Assembly (NCBI GenBank): GCA_044225555.1
Contig: JBGAIM010000009.1
Coordinates: forward strand, 186,001 to 250,000
Length of the DNA: 64,000 nucleotides
Origin: JADLHS01 sp044225555
Lineage (GTDB): Bacteria > Verrucomicrobiota > Verrucomicrobiia > Limisphaerales > JADLHS01
Direction of reading: 5' to 3'
The translations under genes were made by a program, and so were the position numbers. Shown here in pieces: positions 18,143 through 26,232 of this stretch. Position 1 is the first letter of the stretch; each line of letters begins with the position of its first letter. The notes below the pieces were generated by a model. That model did no database searches. It was not told the origin of the DNA and saw only the letters and a program-made list of their open reading frames with translations.

Positions 18143-18547
18143 TCACTTGGGGGACGCAGATTCGGGTGGTTTCGTTTTCGGAGACAGGTCGCCCCATTTG
18201 TGGCGCGCCCAATAGTCAATCCCCAGACACATCGCATTGCGGTGAGGCACAGTCCCGAACAAGAATCCGAGCAGCGTCACCCCAAACACGACAAACCAGA
18301 CGGAATGCGGATTGTAGAGTTTGAGATACAACATCCCGACCAACGGCAGAATGAACAATGCGCGATCTACGACAATGATATACACCCACAAATCCCCCTG
18401 ATCATGCAGGAACTTGAGTCCGCAGGAAGCACAGTCGTCGTGCATGCGCAGAAAATTTTTGAAGACCGCGCCTTGACCACAGCGCGGACAACGCCGGCAC
18501 ACGCCACGCCACAAGATTGTTTTAAGTTTTGGAATCGGCTCGCTCAT
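18143..18547 (-). CDS. DUF983 membrane protein with zinc-ribbon Cys pairs
   Basis: 134 residues. ATG 18547 overlaps the stop of the permease gene (TGATG). Two CxxC pairs (CRRCPRCG near 18-25 and CASCGL near 39) fit a small zinc ribbon, followed by two hydrophobic hairpin helices (about 54-75 and 82-100). This is the DUF983 layout, whose function is unknown. Its position between an ABC permease and an rRNA methyltransferase looks like simple operon packing. Confidence 0.85.
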   Translation of the reverse strand: MSEPIPKLKTILWRGVCRRCPRCGQGAVFKNFLRMHDDCASCGLKFLHDQGDLWVYIIVVDRALFILPLVGMLYLKLYNPHSVWFVVFGVTLLGFLFGTVPHRNAMCLGIDYWARHKWGDLSPKTKPPESASPK

Positions 18548-19668
18548 CACGCCATCTTTTGTCGAAACCTTAGCACGCACAGGCCAAACAAAGCCATCCC
18601 CATCCCGGCCAATACCACCAGATGAAACCAGAACTCACTCAGGCTTGCACCCCGCAGAATCAACGCGCGTTCCAGTTCGATGTAATACGTCGCGGGAATC
18701 ACCGTGCTGATGGCGTAAAAAATCTTGGGCATCGTCTCGCGCGGAAAAATGAATCCGGAAAAGAACACACTCGGCAGGATGAACACCATGCTCATCTGCA
18801 ACGCCTGCATTTGATTTTGAGCGCGGGTCGAAATGAGCAACCCCAGACTCAGCAGCGCGAACACGTAAAAGAATGTTCCGAGCATCAACGAGGCAACGTC
18901 ACCGGTAATCGGCACATGAAAAATCCAACGCATCAGGGTGAACAAAACCACGCTCATCAGCATGCCGATGACCAGATACGGCACGAGCTTGCCGAGCATC
19001 AAACCCCAGCGCGACAATGGACTGACCATGAGTTGTTCCAGCGTCCCGCGCTCGCGCTCGCGCACCAGCGACATCGCCGTCGTGAAGGTCGTGGCGATTT
19101 GCAGCACGATGCCGATGACGCCCGGCAGAAAGAAATTCGGGCTGCGCATCTCCGGGTTGTAGAGAATCTGCGGTCGCACCTCGACTGGCAGCTCGCGCAA
19201 TCCAAAGCGCTCCGCCATCGCCTTCAATCCGTTCAAGAAGCCGACATTCAACGACGTGTTCAATGCCGACGACGCGATGGTGGAATTCGAACCATCAATC
19301 AACACTTGCAGCTTCGCACTGCGACCCGCGTGCAAATCTCGCGTAAAGTCCGGCGGAATTTGGATGCCGACATACGCCTTGCCGCGGCGAATAAGTTCCG
19401 CCAGTTCCGTCACGCTTTGCGCTTCGCCGATGACTCTGAAGGTGCCGGTGTTTTCAAATTGCTTCACCAGCGCCCGGCTTTCCTCCGTGCGATCTTCGTC
19501 GAACACGATGGTCCGCATGTTCTTCACGTCCGTATCGAGCGCGTAACCGAACGCGATCATTTCCACCAGCGGCGGAAACATCATGAAGAACAGCGTGAAC
19601 GGGTCACGCATCACCACGAGGAATTCCTTGTAGAGAATGGCGGTGAAGCCGCGGAAGGGGGGGTTCAC
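18547..19668 (-). CDS. ABC-2 type efflux permease, YbhS/YbhR-like
   Basis: 373 residues from GTG 19668, with GAGGGG about six bases upstream. One N-terminal membrane helix near 22-42 is followed by a large periplasmic loop, then five helices after residue 175, the ABC2_membrane_3 arrangement. RERERGTLEQLMVSPLSRW is the coupling-helix motif of the family, and SGFIFPRETMPKIFYAIS is also typical. With the HlyD-like protein and ATPase upstream it makes a tripartite-type exporter for drugs or lipids. Its partner ATPase seems defective (see 19793). Confidence 0.9.
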   Translation of the reverse strand: MNPPFRGFTAILYKEFLVVMRDPFTLFFMMFPPLVEMIAFGYALDTDVKNMRTIVFDEDRTEESRALVKQFENTGTFRVIGEAQSVTELAELIRRGKAYVGIQIPPDFTRDLHAGRSAKLQVLIDGSNSTIASSALNTSLNVGFLNGLKAMAERFGLRELPVEVRPQILYNPEMRSPNFFLPGVIGIVLQIATTFTTAMSLVRERERGTLEQLMVSPLSRWGLMLGKLVPYLVIGMLMSVVLFTLMRWIFHVPITGDVASLMLGTFFYVFALLSLGLLISTRAQNQMQALQMSMVFILPSVFFSGFIFPRETMPKIFYAISTVIPATYYIELERALILRGASLSEFWFHLVVLAGMGMALFGLCVLRFRQKMA

Positions 19669-19689
19669 GCATCACCCCTCTTAGTCATG

Positions 19690-19760
19690 ATCTTCATCTT
19701 AGTCTTACTCTCCCGGCTCGACGGATTAAGAGCGAGATTACGATTAAGATTAAGAAACTG
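19690..19760. repeat. Intergenic TTACGATTAAG-type repeat, copy 1
   Basis: This gap between permease and ATPase holds GATTACGATTAAGA at 19736-19749 with further GATTAAG units. A loosely inverted counterpart (TCTTCATCTTAGTCTTACTC) lies about 40 bases to the left. The 11-mer TTACGATTAAG also occurs near 33276, 38737 and 63757, always between genes. Confidence 0.6.
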
Positions 19761-19792
19761 GCTAGCGCACGCATCTTTTGGCTCAGGGAATT

Positions 19793-20668
19793 TCATGGTT
19801 TGTCTCCATTCCGATTGTTGGTCAATGCCACAAAAACATCCTCCAAGGACGGCATGATGGGCCGGATGTCGGCGTTTGGAATTTTGTGCTTTGCCAATTC
19901 CGCGAGGATGAAGTCCTCCGACAATCCTTTGTCCACCAGCAAATGCATGGACTGGCCGAACACGGTGGCCGTGCGCACGCCGGGTAATTGCCGCACCGCT
20001 TGCAGCCCGGTCGTCACATGATCGCACGTGACGTCAATGCGCTTGGCATCCGGCGGATTTACGATCGGCAGTTGCTTCAAATCATCCGGCTCGCCGCACA
20101 CCACCAGCTTGGACATGTGAATGTATCCGACATGCGAGCAGCGCTCCGCCTCGTCCATGTAATGCGTCGTGACGAACAGCGTCATGCCCCGACTCGAAAA
20201 CTCGAACAGCAAATCCCACAACTCGCGCCGCGCCACCGGATCAATGCCGCCGGAAAGCAGCCCGGCGCGCCGGTTCAGATACGGCTCAAGATGCGTGAGC
20301 GCGATGAGTTCGTCGTAACGCTGCTTGAGCGCTGTGCCCTTCAAACCGTAGAGCCGCCCATAAAAGTTCAGGTTCTCATGCACCGTCAACTCGTCGTAGA
20401 GCGAAAACTTCTGCGACATGTAACCGATGAGATGTTTGATCTCCTCCGTCTGCGTCGCCACATCAAACCCCGCAAGGCTCGCACGCCCGTCGCTCGGTTC
20501 AAGCAACCCGCACAACATGCGGATGACCGTGGACTTGCCCGACCCATTCGGCCCGAGAAACCCGAAGATCGAACCCTTGGCCACGGCAAACGAAACATGA
20601 TCCACCGCCATGAAATGACCGAAACGTTTGGTCAATGCTTCACAGGAGATCATGGTTTCGGCAGGCAT
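19793..20668 (-). CDS. ABC transporter ATP-binding protein lacking Walker B
   Basis: 291 residues from ATG 20668; ATG 20653 is possible. Walker A GPNGSGKST is near residue 40, the Q-loop YMSQKFSLYDEL near 84, and the H-loop VTTHYMDEAERC is intact. Between them, LLSGG is followed directly by IDPVARRELWDLLFEF. Family members have about 26 more residues there, covering the Q after LSGG, the helix and the Walker B block hhhhDEPTAG. The reading frame is kept, so this looks like an in-frame deletion of about 78 bases. Without Walker B and the catalytic Glu, ATP hydrolysis should fail. A sequence or assembly error is the alternative. Confidence 0.85.
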   Translation of the reverse strand: MPAETMISCEALTKRFGHFMAVDHVSFAVAKGSIFGFLGPNGSGKSTVIRMLCGLLEPSDGRASLAGFDVATQTEEIKHLIGYMSQKFSLYDELTVHENLNFYGRLYGLKGTALKQRYDELIALTHLEPYLNRRAGLLSGGIDPVARRELWDLLFEFSSRGMTLFVTTHYMDEAERCSHVGYIHMSKLVVCGEPDDLKQLPIVNPPDAKRIDVTCDHVTTGLQAVRQLPGVRTATVFGQSMHLLVDKGLSEDFILAELAKHKIPNADIRPIMPSLEDVFVALTNNRNGDKP

Positions 20669-20702
20669 GGCTCAATGAACGGCCTGAAAGGCCATGAGAA
20701 TA

Positions 20703-20785
20703 AAGCCCGGGGCTGAGCGCGGATGCGCGATGCCCTGGGTATGCGTCCCCAAATAAGTCCTGCGCCCTGAAGGGGCGCAAGAATC
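20703..20785 (+). repeat. REP-like repeat, left copy beside the transposase
   Basis: First palindrome: CCCGGGGC pairing with GCCCTGGG at about 20706-20739. Second: TGCGCCC and GGGCGCA at 20761-20779 with a five-base loop. The order and spacing match the inverted copy at 21267-21346. A separate short palindrome GGCCTGAAAGGCC lies just left of it. Confidence 0.75.
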
Positions 20786-20804
20786 CGTTGGCGAAACGAT
20801 AGGC

Positions 20805-21257
20805 TCAATCCCAGACATATCGTTCATCAAATTCAATTTCGTAGCGTTGCAGAAAGGTGCGGAACTCGTCCTGAAACGAAACCCGTTTGTGATGCTCGCG
20901 CTGGTTGTGGATATATGCACGAACCTCCTCGACCGCCGATTGACTCACTGAAAATGCTCCGTAACCGCCCTGCCAATAAAAACTGGCAAACGCCGGGCCA
21001 CGTGCCCGCAACCAATCGTTCGCGCTTTTCTTAACCTGCCCGACGACATTGCTTAGCGTCTCGGTGCGAGTCATCGCAAACAAGAGATGCGCGTGATCGG
21101 GTTCGGTGTTGATCTCGATAGGTGAGCAACCGAGGCCATTGAGGATGCCGCCCATGTAGGCATGCAGGTCGGAACGGATCTCATCCGGCAAAACGCGCTC
21201 CCGATTTTTCGTGGAAAAAACCAAATGGACGTAAATTTTGGCGAGGGATTGTGGCAT
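20805..21257 (-). CDS. REP-associated tyrosine transposase, IS200/IS605 Y1 family
   Basis: 150 residues from ATG 21257; the frame extends 21 codons upstream through the repeat but that part is not needed. HLVFSTKNRERVLP near residue 11 opens the Y1 transposase fold. PDHAHLLF near 55 is the His-hydrophobe-His metal motif. AYIHNQREHHK near 117 carries the expected catalytic Tyr. Such single-domain enzymes nick single-stranded REP hairpins. The gene is flanked by inverted REP-like copies and looks intact. Confidence 0.88.
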   Translation of the reverse strand: MPQSLAKIYVHLVFSTKNRERVLPDEIRSDLHAYMGGILNGLGCSPIEINTEPDHAHLLFAMTRTETLSNVVGQVKKSANDWLRARGPAFASFYWQGGYGAFSVSQSAVEEVRAYIHNQREHHKRVSFQDEFRTFLQRYEIEFDERYVWD

Positions 21258-21266
21258 GGATAATAC

Positions 21267-21346
21267 CTCTTTCGCCCCTTCAGGGCGCGGGATGATTTGT
21301 GGAACGTTGACCCAGGGCATCGCTCCGCTCAGCCCTGGGCTGGGTT
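21267..21346 (-). repeat. REP-like repeat, right copy beside the transposase
   Basis: On the minus strand this reads AGCCCAGGGCTGAGCGGAGC, then GATGCCCTGGGT, a short AT-rich bridge and GCGCCCTGAAGGGGCG, in the same order as the left copy at 20703. The two copies are therefore inverted relative to each other and enclose the transposase. Confidence 0.75.
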
Positions 21347-21420
21347 CTGGCGGCTCGTTGAGCCGCCCCCCCAGTTACCCTCTCGAATCCGTGTCTATCT
21401 GTGTTCATCCGTGGTTGAGA

Positions 21421-22353
21421 TCATTTCGGCACGTTCGGGAACGACACATCCGCGGCCATACCAGCGCGGAGTTGGCCTTCGGCGTTGTCCAGCTTCACTT
21501 TCACGCCGAAGACCTGTTTCACGCGCTCGCCGACGGTTTGCACGTTGCGTGGGGTGAACTCGGCCTCGCGTGCGACTTGTTCCACCACGCCGGCAAAGTC
21601 TTTTCCGGGGAAAGCATCCACACGCACTTTCACGGCGTCGCCCAGCTTGATGTGGCCAAGCCACGGTTCCGGCACGAACACGCGCACCCAGATATGATTT
21701 GTCAGCAGCAGCGTGGCGATGGATTGATTCGGCGCGAGCACGTCGCCGGCTTTCACGCTCAGGACTTCGAGCACACAATTCGTCGGCGCAGCGATCTTCA
21801 GCTCGGCGAGATGCGTGTCGAGTTCGGCAAGCTGGGCGCGGATCAATGTGATGCGTTCGGGTCGCGTGCCGGCGAGCAACAGATCGTAGCGTGCCTTAGC
21901 CGCAGCGACATTTTGTTGTGCGGACTGGGCGGCCGTGGTGGCGCGATCGAACTCCGTGGTCGAAATGGTTTTTTCGGCAATCAATTCTGCCGCCCGCTGG
22001 CGCTCGGCGTTGGCGAGCACTTGTTGGGCGGTTTGCGCCTCCCACTCGGCCTTGGCAGCGGCGATCTCCTCTTTGCGCGGACCGGCCTCGGCTTCGGCCA
22101 GTTGCGCGGCGAGTTGATCGCGCCGGGGCCGGAGTTCCGCCGCTGAGATTTCCGCGATGACCCGGCCAGTGGTCAAACCTTCACCCTCCGCGGCGAAGAT
22201 TTGCTCCACGCGCCCGCCGTAGCGCGAGGCCACGCGGGTTTCGTCCACCTCGATCGTGCCGGAGACGGAGTTGGGGTTGTGGCCGGGTTGGCAGCCGGGC
22301 ATTGCCACAACCAGAGCAACCCCGGCAAGCCATGGAAGGACTTTGGTTCTCAC
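21421..22353 (-). CDS. HlyD/YbhG-type periplasmic adaptor lipoprotein
   Basis: 310 residues from GTG 22353; no better start precedes the signal peptide. Residues 1-21 end in the lipobox VAMPGC. The lipoyl/barrel-sandwich half-motif VSGTIEVDETRVASRYGGRV is followed by a long coiled coil (about 70-165, rich in Ala/Glu/Gln), the second lipoyl half (KIAAPTNCVLEVLSVKAGDV), and a beta-barrel domain with PGKDFAGVVEQV. It would link the inner-membrane ABC pump to an outer-membrane channel. It is the first gene of the efflux operon, separated from the ATPase by the REP/transposase unit. Confidence 0.88.
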   Translation of the reverse strand: MRTKVLPWLAGVALVVAMPGCQPGHNPNSVSGTIEVDETRVASRYGGRVEQIFAAEGEGLTTGRVIAEISAAELRPRRDQLAAQLAEAEAGPRKEEIAAAKAEWEAQTAQQVLANAERQRAAELIAEKTISTTEFDRATTAAQSAQQNVAAAKARYDLLLAGTRPERITLIRAQLAELDTHLAELKIAAPTNCVLEVLSVKAGDVLAPNQSIATLLLTNHIWVRVFVPEPWLGHIKLGDAVKVRVDAFPGKDFAGVVEQVAREAEFTPRNVQTVGERVKQVFGVKVKLDNAEGQLRAGMAADVSFPNVPK

Positions 22354-22403
22354 GCAGGGAAAAAGCTATCAGCGTGACTAGAAGGATTCAATCAGCTTGG
22401 TAG

Positions 22404-22447
22404 CGTTCGTCGCGCAGCGACGAACGGCTGGTCGCAGCGCGACCAGC
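22404..22447. repeat. Tandem pair of perfect palindromes (REP/BIME-like)
   Basis: CGTTCGTCGC and GCGACGAACG (22404-22426) form a 10-base-pair stem with a 3-base loop. GCTGGTCGC and GCGACCAGC (22427-22447) form a 9-base-pair stem with a 3-base loop directly after it. They lie just past the stop of the PQQ fusion gene (22456) and could end or stabilise its transcript. No U-run follows, so a REP-type element is as likely as a terminator. Confidence 0.65.
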
Positions 22448-22455
22448 ACCACCAG

Positions 22456-25400
22456 TCACTTCTTTGGCAGCGCGAAAGCTACGTACGCATCGCCGCGTTG
22501 CGATTCCAGCTTGCTGCCGGTGGCGGGTATCACGATGAATTGCCGACCGTCCACCTCGTAAGTGGCTGGCGGGGCGTTGCCGACCCACGGCAGTTCGGCG
22601 GACCAAAGTTCCGCGCCGGTGTCCTTGTCGAACGCGCGGATTTTACGGTCGCGGGTGCCGGCACAAAAAACCAAACCGCCAGCGGTGACAATCGCGCCAC
22701 CGTAGTTTTCCGTGCCGGTTTTGGGCACGCCTTGCTTCGTCAGTTCCGGATGTTCACCCAGCGGAACTTTCCAGACCAGTTTGCCGGTGTTGAGATCAAT
22801 GCAGTTCAACGTGCCCCACGGCGCTTTGTTGGCCGGGTAACCTTCCTGGTCGAAGAATCGCGGGTAGCCGGTGAAACTGTAAACCGGTCGCTCGGTTGGT
22901 TTCGCGGGCGGCAGCGGTCGGTCGCGCAACATGAGATAATCGAGCAAGGCCTTGAGATCGGGCTCGCCCAGTTGCGACTCGGGAATGGCCGGCATCGCAT
23001 ACTTGCCGGTGCGGACTTGATTGGTTACGGTCGCGTCATCTATGCGATGTCGCAAACCACGGAGGGCCGGTGCCGTGCCGATGCCCAAACGGTTCGTCCC
23101 GTGGCACTGGGCACAGGTGGCTTCAAAAACGATTTGCCCGCGCGTCTTTGGCAAACTTGGATCATCAGGCGGATCGTCATCGCGGAAAATGGTGATGAGC
23201 CAGCCGAGGTGGTTCGCGGAGACATAGAGCCGGCCAGTGTCGGGATCAATGCACGAGCCGGTCCACTCCGCGCCGCCATCAATGTTGAAGAACAGATTCG
23301 CCCGGCCTTCGCTGCCCGGACGAAACCAGCCGGTGGTTGCGCTTTTGAAACGGGTTTGGGCAAAATCCGCTGCCTCTTCCGTGCGATCCGTCAGATCAGC
23401 CGCGGTGAATTCCTGTTTTGAAAAACGCTCGGGCAGTTCCAGATCGGGTTGGTAGGGCGAGGTGACTTCGCCGCGCAGATCGCTGGTCGGCGCGCGGCGC
23501 AGGCGGAAAGGGAAAATGGGTTTGCCGGTTATCCGGTCCAGCAACAGGGTGTTGCCAATTTTGGTGCAGGCGGCGACGACATCCACGCGTTTGCCGTCGC
23601 GCGTGATGGTGCCCAGCGTTGGCGGCGCGGGAACGTCGAGATCCCAGATGTCGTGACGAATTTCCTGAAAGTGCCAGAGCCGCTTGCCCGTGCGGGCATC
23701 AATTGCGATGAGACAGTTTGCAAACAGATTGTCACCACGATGTCCGACCCCAATGAAGTTTGGTTTCGGTCCGCCCGTGGTGATGTAAGCGATGCCGCGC
23801 GTCTCATCCATCGCCATGCCGCTCCAGCAATTCGCGCCGTAAGACTCAGTTTGATCCCAAGTGTCGTAACCGAATTCTCCCGGCTGCGGCACGGTGTGGA
23901 AGGTCCACAGAAGCTTTCCGGTCAGGATGTCAAATCCCCAAACGTCCTTCTCGAAACCCGGGATGACGATGATGTTTTCAAAAATGGTGGGCCCGGCGGT
24001 GGCGGCGCCGAAATCCCCCTGCGCATTACCCGGCAGCAAGGTGCGGCCACCTTCGCCGAACTCCGTCACCGGCATGCCGTTCTTGGGATTGAGGGCGTAA
24101 ATGTGTTTGCCCGCCGGAAAAATTATCCGCTCACCCGCGCCGTTGCGGCCTGGCCAGTAGATCAATCCGCGAAAGGCCGGTTTGCCCTCGGGTTTGAAAC
24201 GCCAGAGTTCTTTGCCGTTGGCGGCGTTCACGGCCACGATGTGCTTGCCCGGCGTGGGCGCGAACATCACGCCATTCACGATGATGGGGTTGCACTGGAT
24301 GTAGTTGCTGCCATCGCCGGAATGATACGTCCAAGCGACCTGCAAGTTGGTCACGTTCTCCCGATTGATGTGGTCGAGCGCGGAGAAGCGCGTGCCGCCG
24401 TTGTCGCCATGCGAGCGATGCCAGGTGCGATAGACCTCTCGCTTTGGCAAGCCGTTGGCGGGCGTGAGTTCGTCGGGCTTCGCAGCGGGGATGGTTTGAT
24501 AGAGGGGGAGCTTCGCTCGCTCCGCTGCGCTTTCGACGGTCCAGTAGGAAGCAATGTTGGTCGGAGTTGTTGTTGCCGTGGGGTCGCGCCAAGTGCGGGG
24601 TTGCGGTTTGCTGCCGACGGGATGGCCGGGAGTTTGGGCAAGCAACCAGTCCAAGCCTTCCAAGTTGTCGCGCAACCGGCCCTCGGCATCTTCGTCGGTG
24701 TGATTCAAAATGCCAATCGGCCCGCGCCAGCCACTGTCGCGAATGACGCTCAGCAATTCCAAATCGAGTTCGCCCTGACCGATTGGCACGATCTTGCGCC
24801 CGGTTTTTTCTCCATCCTGGAACATGCCGTTAAGGTTCAGAGCCAGCAGATAGGGTTTCATCCTGGCCAGCAATTCGGCAAAACGCGGGAGGTGTTCGTG
24901 ACCGTGATGCAAATTGTAAACGATGCCCACATTAGTGACGCCGGCGGAATGCAGCTTCTCGATGATGGCGATTTGATTCTCCGGTTCGCCAAACCAGTTG
25001 CCGTGATTGTATAGCGCCACCACGCAGCCAATTTTCCCAGCGGCTTCGGCGATAGGCCGCAAGCGGTCGGCCTCGGAAATCACACGGCGCTGTTGTTCTT
25101 CAGCATTCTTAGTCGGCTCACCACCGCCCATCACCCAGAGTTGCACTCCCCGAAGATTGTGACGCTGCAAAACGGAGAGAATGTTTTTCGCCTCGGCATT
25201 CAGTTCGGTCGGAAACCACCACGCGACGAGTCGCACGTGATGCCGCTGCAACGCCTCCACTTCTGCGTCGAACGTCGGGATGTGTTCGGCGCGATAATCG
25301 TAGGCGAACATTTTGAAGCCGAGCCGCTCGAGCATGGCCGCGCGTTCTTCGGGGCCACGTTTCTTCGCGTCGAACGGGACAATGCACCAAGCGACAAGAT

Positions 25401-25491
25401 TGCTGCGGGCGAAAAGATCAGTCGTCGCAGCCGCGGTCGCGAGGGTCAGTAACAGAAACAGGGCGGCCAGGATCGTTCGGAGCGTCTTCAT
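22456..25491 (-). CDS. Exported fusion: sugar isomerase-like TIM barrel, PQQ dehydrogenase and cytochrome c
   Basis: 1011 residues. Residues 1-22 are a signal peptide. About 28-290 resemble the AP-endonuclease-2/xylose-isomerase TIM barrel (WVMGGGEPTKNAEE, ALYNHGNWFGEPEN, YNLHHGHEH, LNHTDEDAEG). About 350-770 form the PQQ-dependent dehydrogenase propeller (SHGDNGGTRFSALDHINREN, HDIWDLDVPAPPTL). A cytochrome c domain with CAQCH at about 791 is inserted before the last propeller blade (WGTLNCIDLNTGKLVWKVPL). This points to periplasmic oxidation of a sugar or alcohol with electrons passed to haem. The isomerase-like front part may bind or pre-process the sugar. Confidence 0.88.
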   Translation of the reverse strand: MKTLRTILAALFLLLTLATAAATTDLFARSNLVAWCIVPFDAKKRGPEERAAMLERLGFKMFAYDYRAEHIPTFDAEVEALQRHHVRLVAWWFPTELNAEAKNILSVLQRHNLRGVQLWVMGGGEPTKNAEEQQRRVISEADRLRPIAEAAGKIGCVVALYNHGNWFGEPENQIAIIEKLHSAGVTNVGIVYNLHHGHEHLPRFAELLARMKPYLLALNLNGMFQDGEKTGRKIVPIGQGELDLELLSVIRDSGWRGPIGILNHTDEDAEGRLRDNLEGLDWLLAQTPGHPVGSKPQPRTWRDPTATTTPTNIASYWTVESAAERAKLPLYQTIPAAKPDELTPANGLPKREVYRTWHRSHGDNGGTRFSALDHINRENVTNLQVAWTYHSGDGSNYIQCNPIIVNGVMFAPTPGKHIVAVNAANGKELWRFKPEGKPAFRGLIYWPGRNGAGERIIFPAGKHIYALNPKNGMPVTEFGEGGRTLLPGNAQGDFGAATAGPTIFENIIVIPGFEKDVWGFDILTGKLLWTFHTVPQPGEFGYDTWDQTESYGANCWSGMAMDETRGIAYITTGGPKPNFIGVGHRGDNLFANCLIAIDARTGKRLWHFQEIRHDIWDLDVPAPPTLGTITRDGKRVDVVAACTKIGNTLLLDRITGKPIFPFRLRRAPTSDLRGEVTSPYQPDLELPERFSKQEFTAADLTDRTEEAADFAQTRFKSATTGWFRPGSEGRANLFFNIDGGAEWTGSCIDPDTGRLYVSANHLGWLITIFRDDDPPDDPSLPKTRGQIVFEATCAQCHGTNRLGIGTAPALRGLRHRIDDATVTNQVRTGKYAMPAIPESQLGEPDLKALLDYLMLRDRPLPPAKPTERPVYSFTGYPRFFDQEGYPANKAPWGTLNCIDLNTGKLVWKVPLGEHPELTKQGVPKTGTENYGGAIVTAGGLVFCAGTRDRKIRAFDKDTGAELWSAELPWVGNAPPATYEVDGRQFIVIPATGSKLESQRGDAYVAFALPKK

Positions 25492-25497
25492 GTCTGG

Positions 25498-26214
25498 TCA
25501 ATTCGGGGCGGTCAGCCGTGAATCGCGCCAGAATCCGGCACTCATGTCGAGCATCAAACGATTTCGTCCGCGCGCGTGAGCTGCCCGTCCCGACAACGCC
25601 GGACTCACCGTCGGGATGGTCGCCGGGAAATAAACATCCACCGCCAGCTCGACATCCACTGGCCCAGCGGGCACGCCGACCGTGGCGTTGCTGGCCGCGC
25701 GCAGATCATTGACCGCTACTTCGACGGTCTTGTCCCAGAAATTATCCAGTGCCACCGGGTCGTTTGTACGATCGAAGCGCCACAACCAGTAGGACGCCAA
25801 CACTTCGGAAGTTCCGGAATGAACCCATTGAACCGCCTGGGTGGCCTGTTGCAAAGTCGAAGCTGTAACGCCCGGGCAACGCCAAACCTCGGCGTTGCCA
25901 AGGTGGTTGCTCAAGGTAAGCGCCGCCCAGCCGGAGCGCGGATCGGACGGCGGCCAGTCAGTCCACGGATGAAAACCCAATTGCGCCTTCAGATCGCGTC
26001 GCTCCGGAAAACGTTCGCGGTTTTCGTTTTGATAAAGGGTGAAACCAAGGCCGATCTGACGCAGGTTGGAAAGGCACGCGGCCTGTCGTGCCTTTTGTTT
26101 CGCCCGCGACAACGCGGGCAGCAGCAGGGCGGCGAGAATCGCGATGATCGCAATGACCACCAGCAACTCGATGAGGGTGAAGGCACACTCCGATTTGCCG
26201 CCTGGTCGTTTCAT
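25498..26214 (-). CDS. Type II secretion pseudopilin-like protein
   Basis: 238 residues. After a 10-residue leader comes AFTLIELLVVIAIIAILAAL, the prepilin cleavage and methylation motif with Glu+5, then a long N-terminal helix (LSRAKQKARQAACLSNLRQIG). The rest is the small globular head of verrucomicrobial and planctomycete pseudopilins. The usual H-X9-DG element near the end is degenerate here (HARGRNRLMLDM). It follows the PQQ fusion gene on the same strand. Its function is unknown beyond processing by a prepilin peptidase. Confidence 0.87.
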   Translation of the reverse strand: MKRPGGKSECAFTLIELLVVIAIIAILAALLLPALSRAKQKARQAACLSNLRQIGLGFTLYQNENRERFPERRDLKAQLGFHPWTDWPPSDPRSGWAALTLSNHLGNAEVWRCPGVTASTLQQATQAVQWVHSGTSEVLASYWLWRFDRTNDPVALDNFWDKTVEVAVNDLRAASNATVGVPAGPVDVELAVDVYFPATIPTVSPALSGRAAHARGRNRLMLDMSAGFWRDSRLTAPN

Positions 26215-26232
26215 CAGCTCACGGCTGGCACA

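Larger units (their letters stand above)
20703..21346 (-). mobile_element. REP-flanked Y1 transposase (RAYT) unit
   Basis: The unit is one Y1 transposase gene (20805-21257) bracketed by inverted, imperfect copies of an approximately 80-base sequence: 20703-20785, and 21267-21346 on the opposite strand. Each copy has two palindromes: GGGCTGAGCG...GATGCCCTGGGT and GCGCCCTGAAGGGGCG. It sits between the HlyD-like gene and the ATPase gene of one efflux operon, so it probably inserted there. Confidence 0.7.

Noticed and set aside
23449..25014. 521-codon open frame antisense to the PQQ fusion
   Set aside because: No recognisable motifs; explained by the codon bias of the sense gene.
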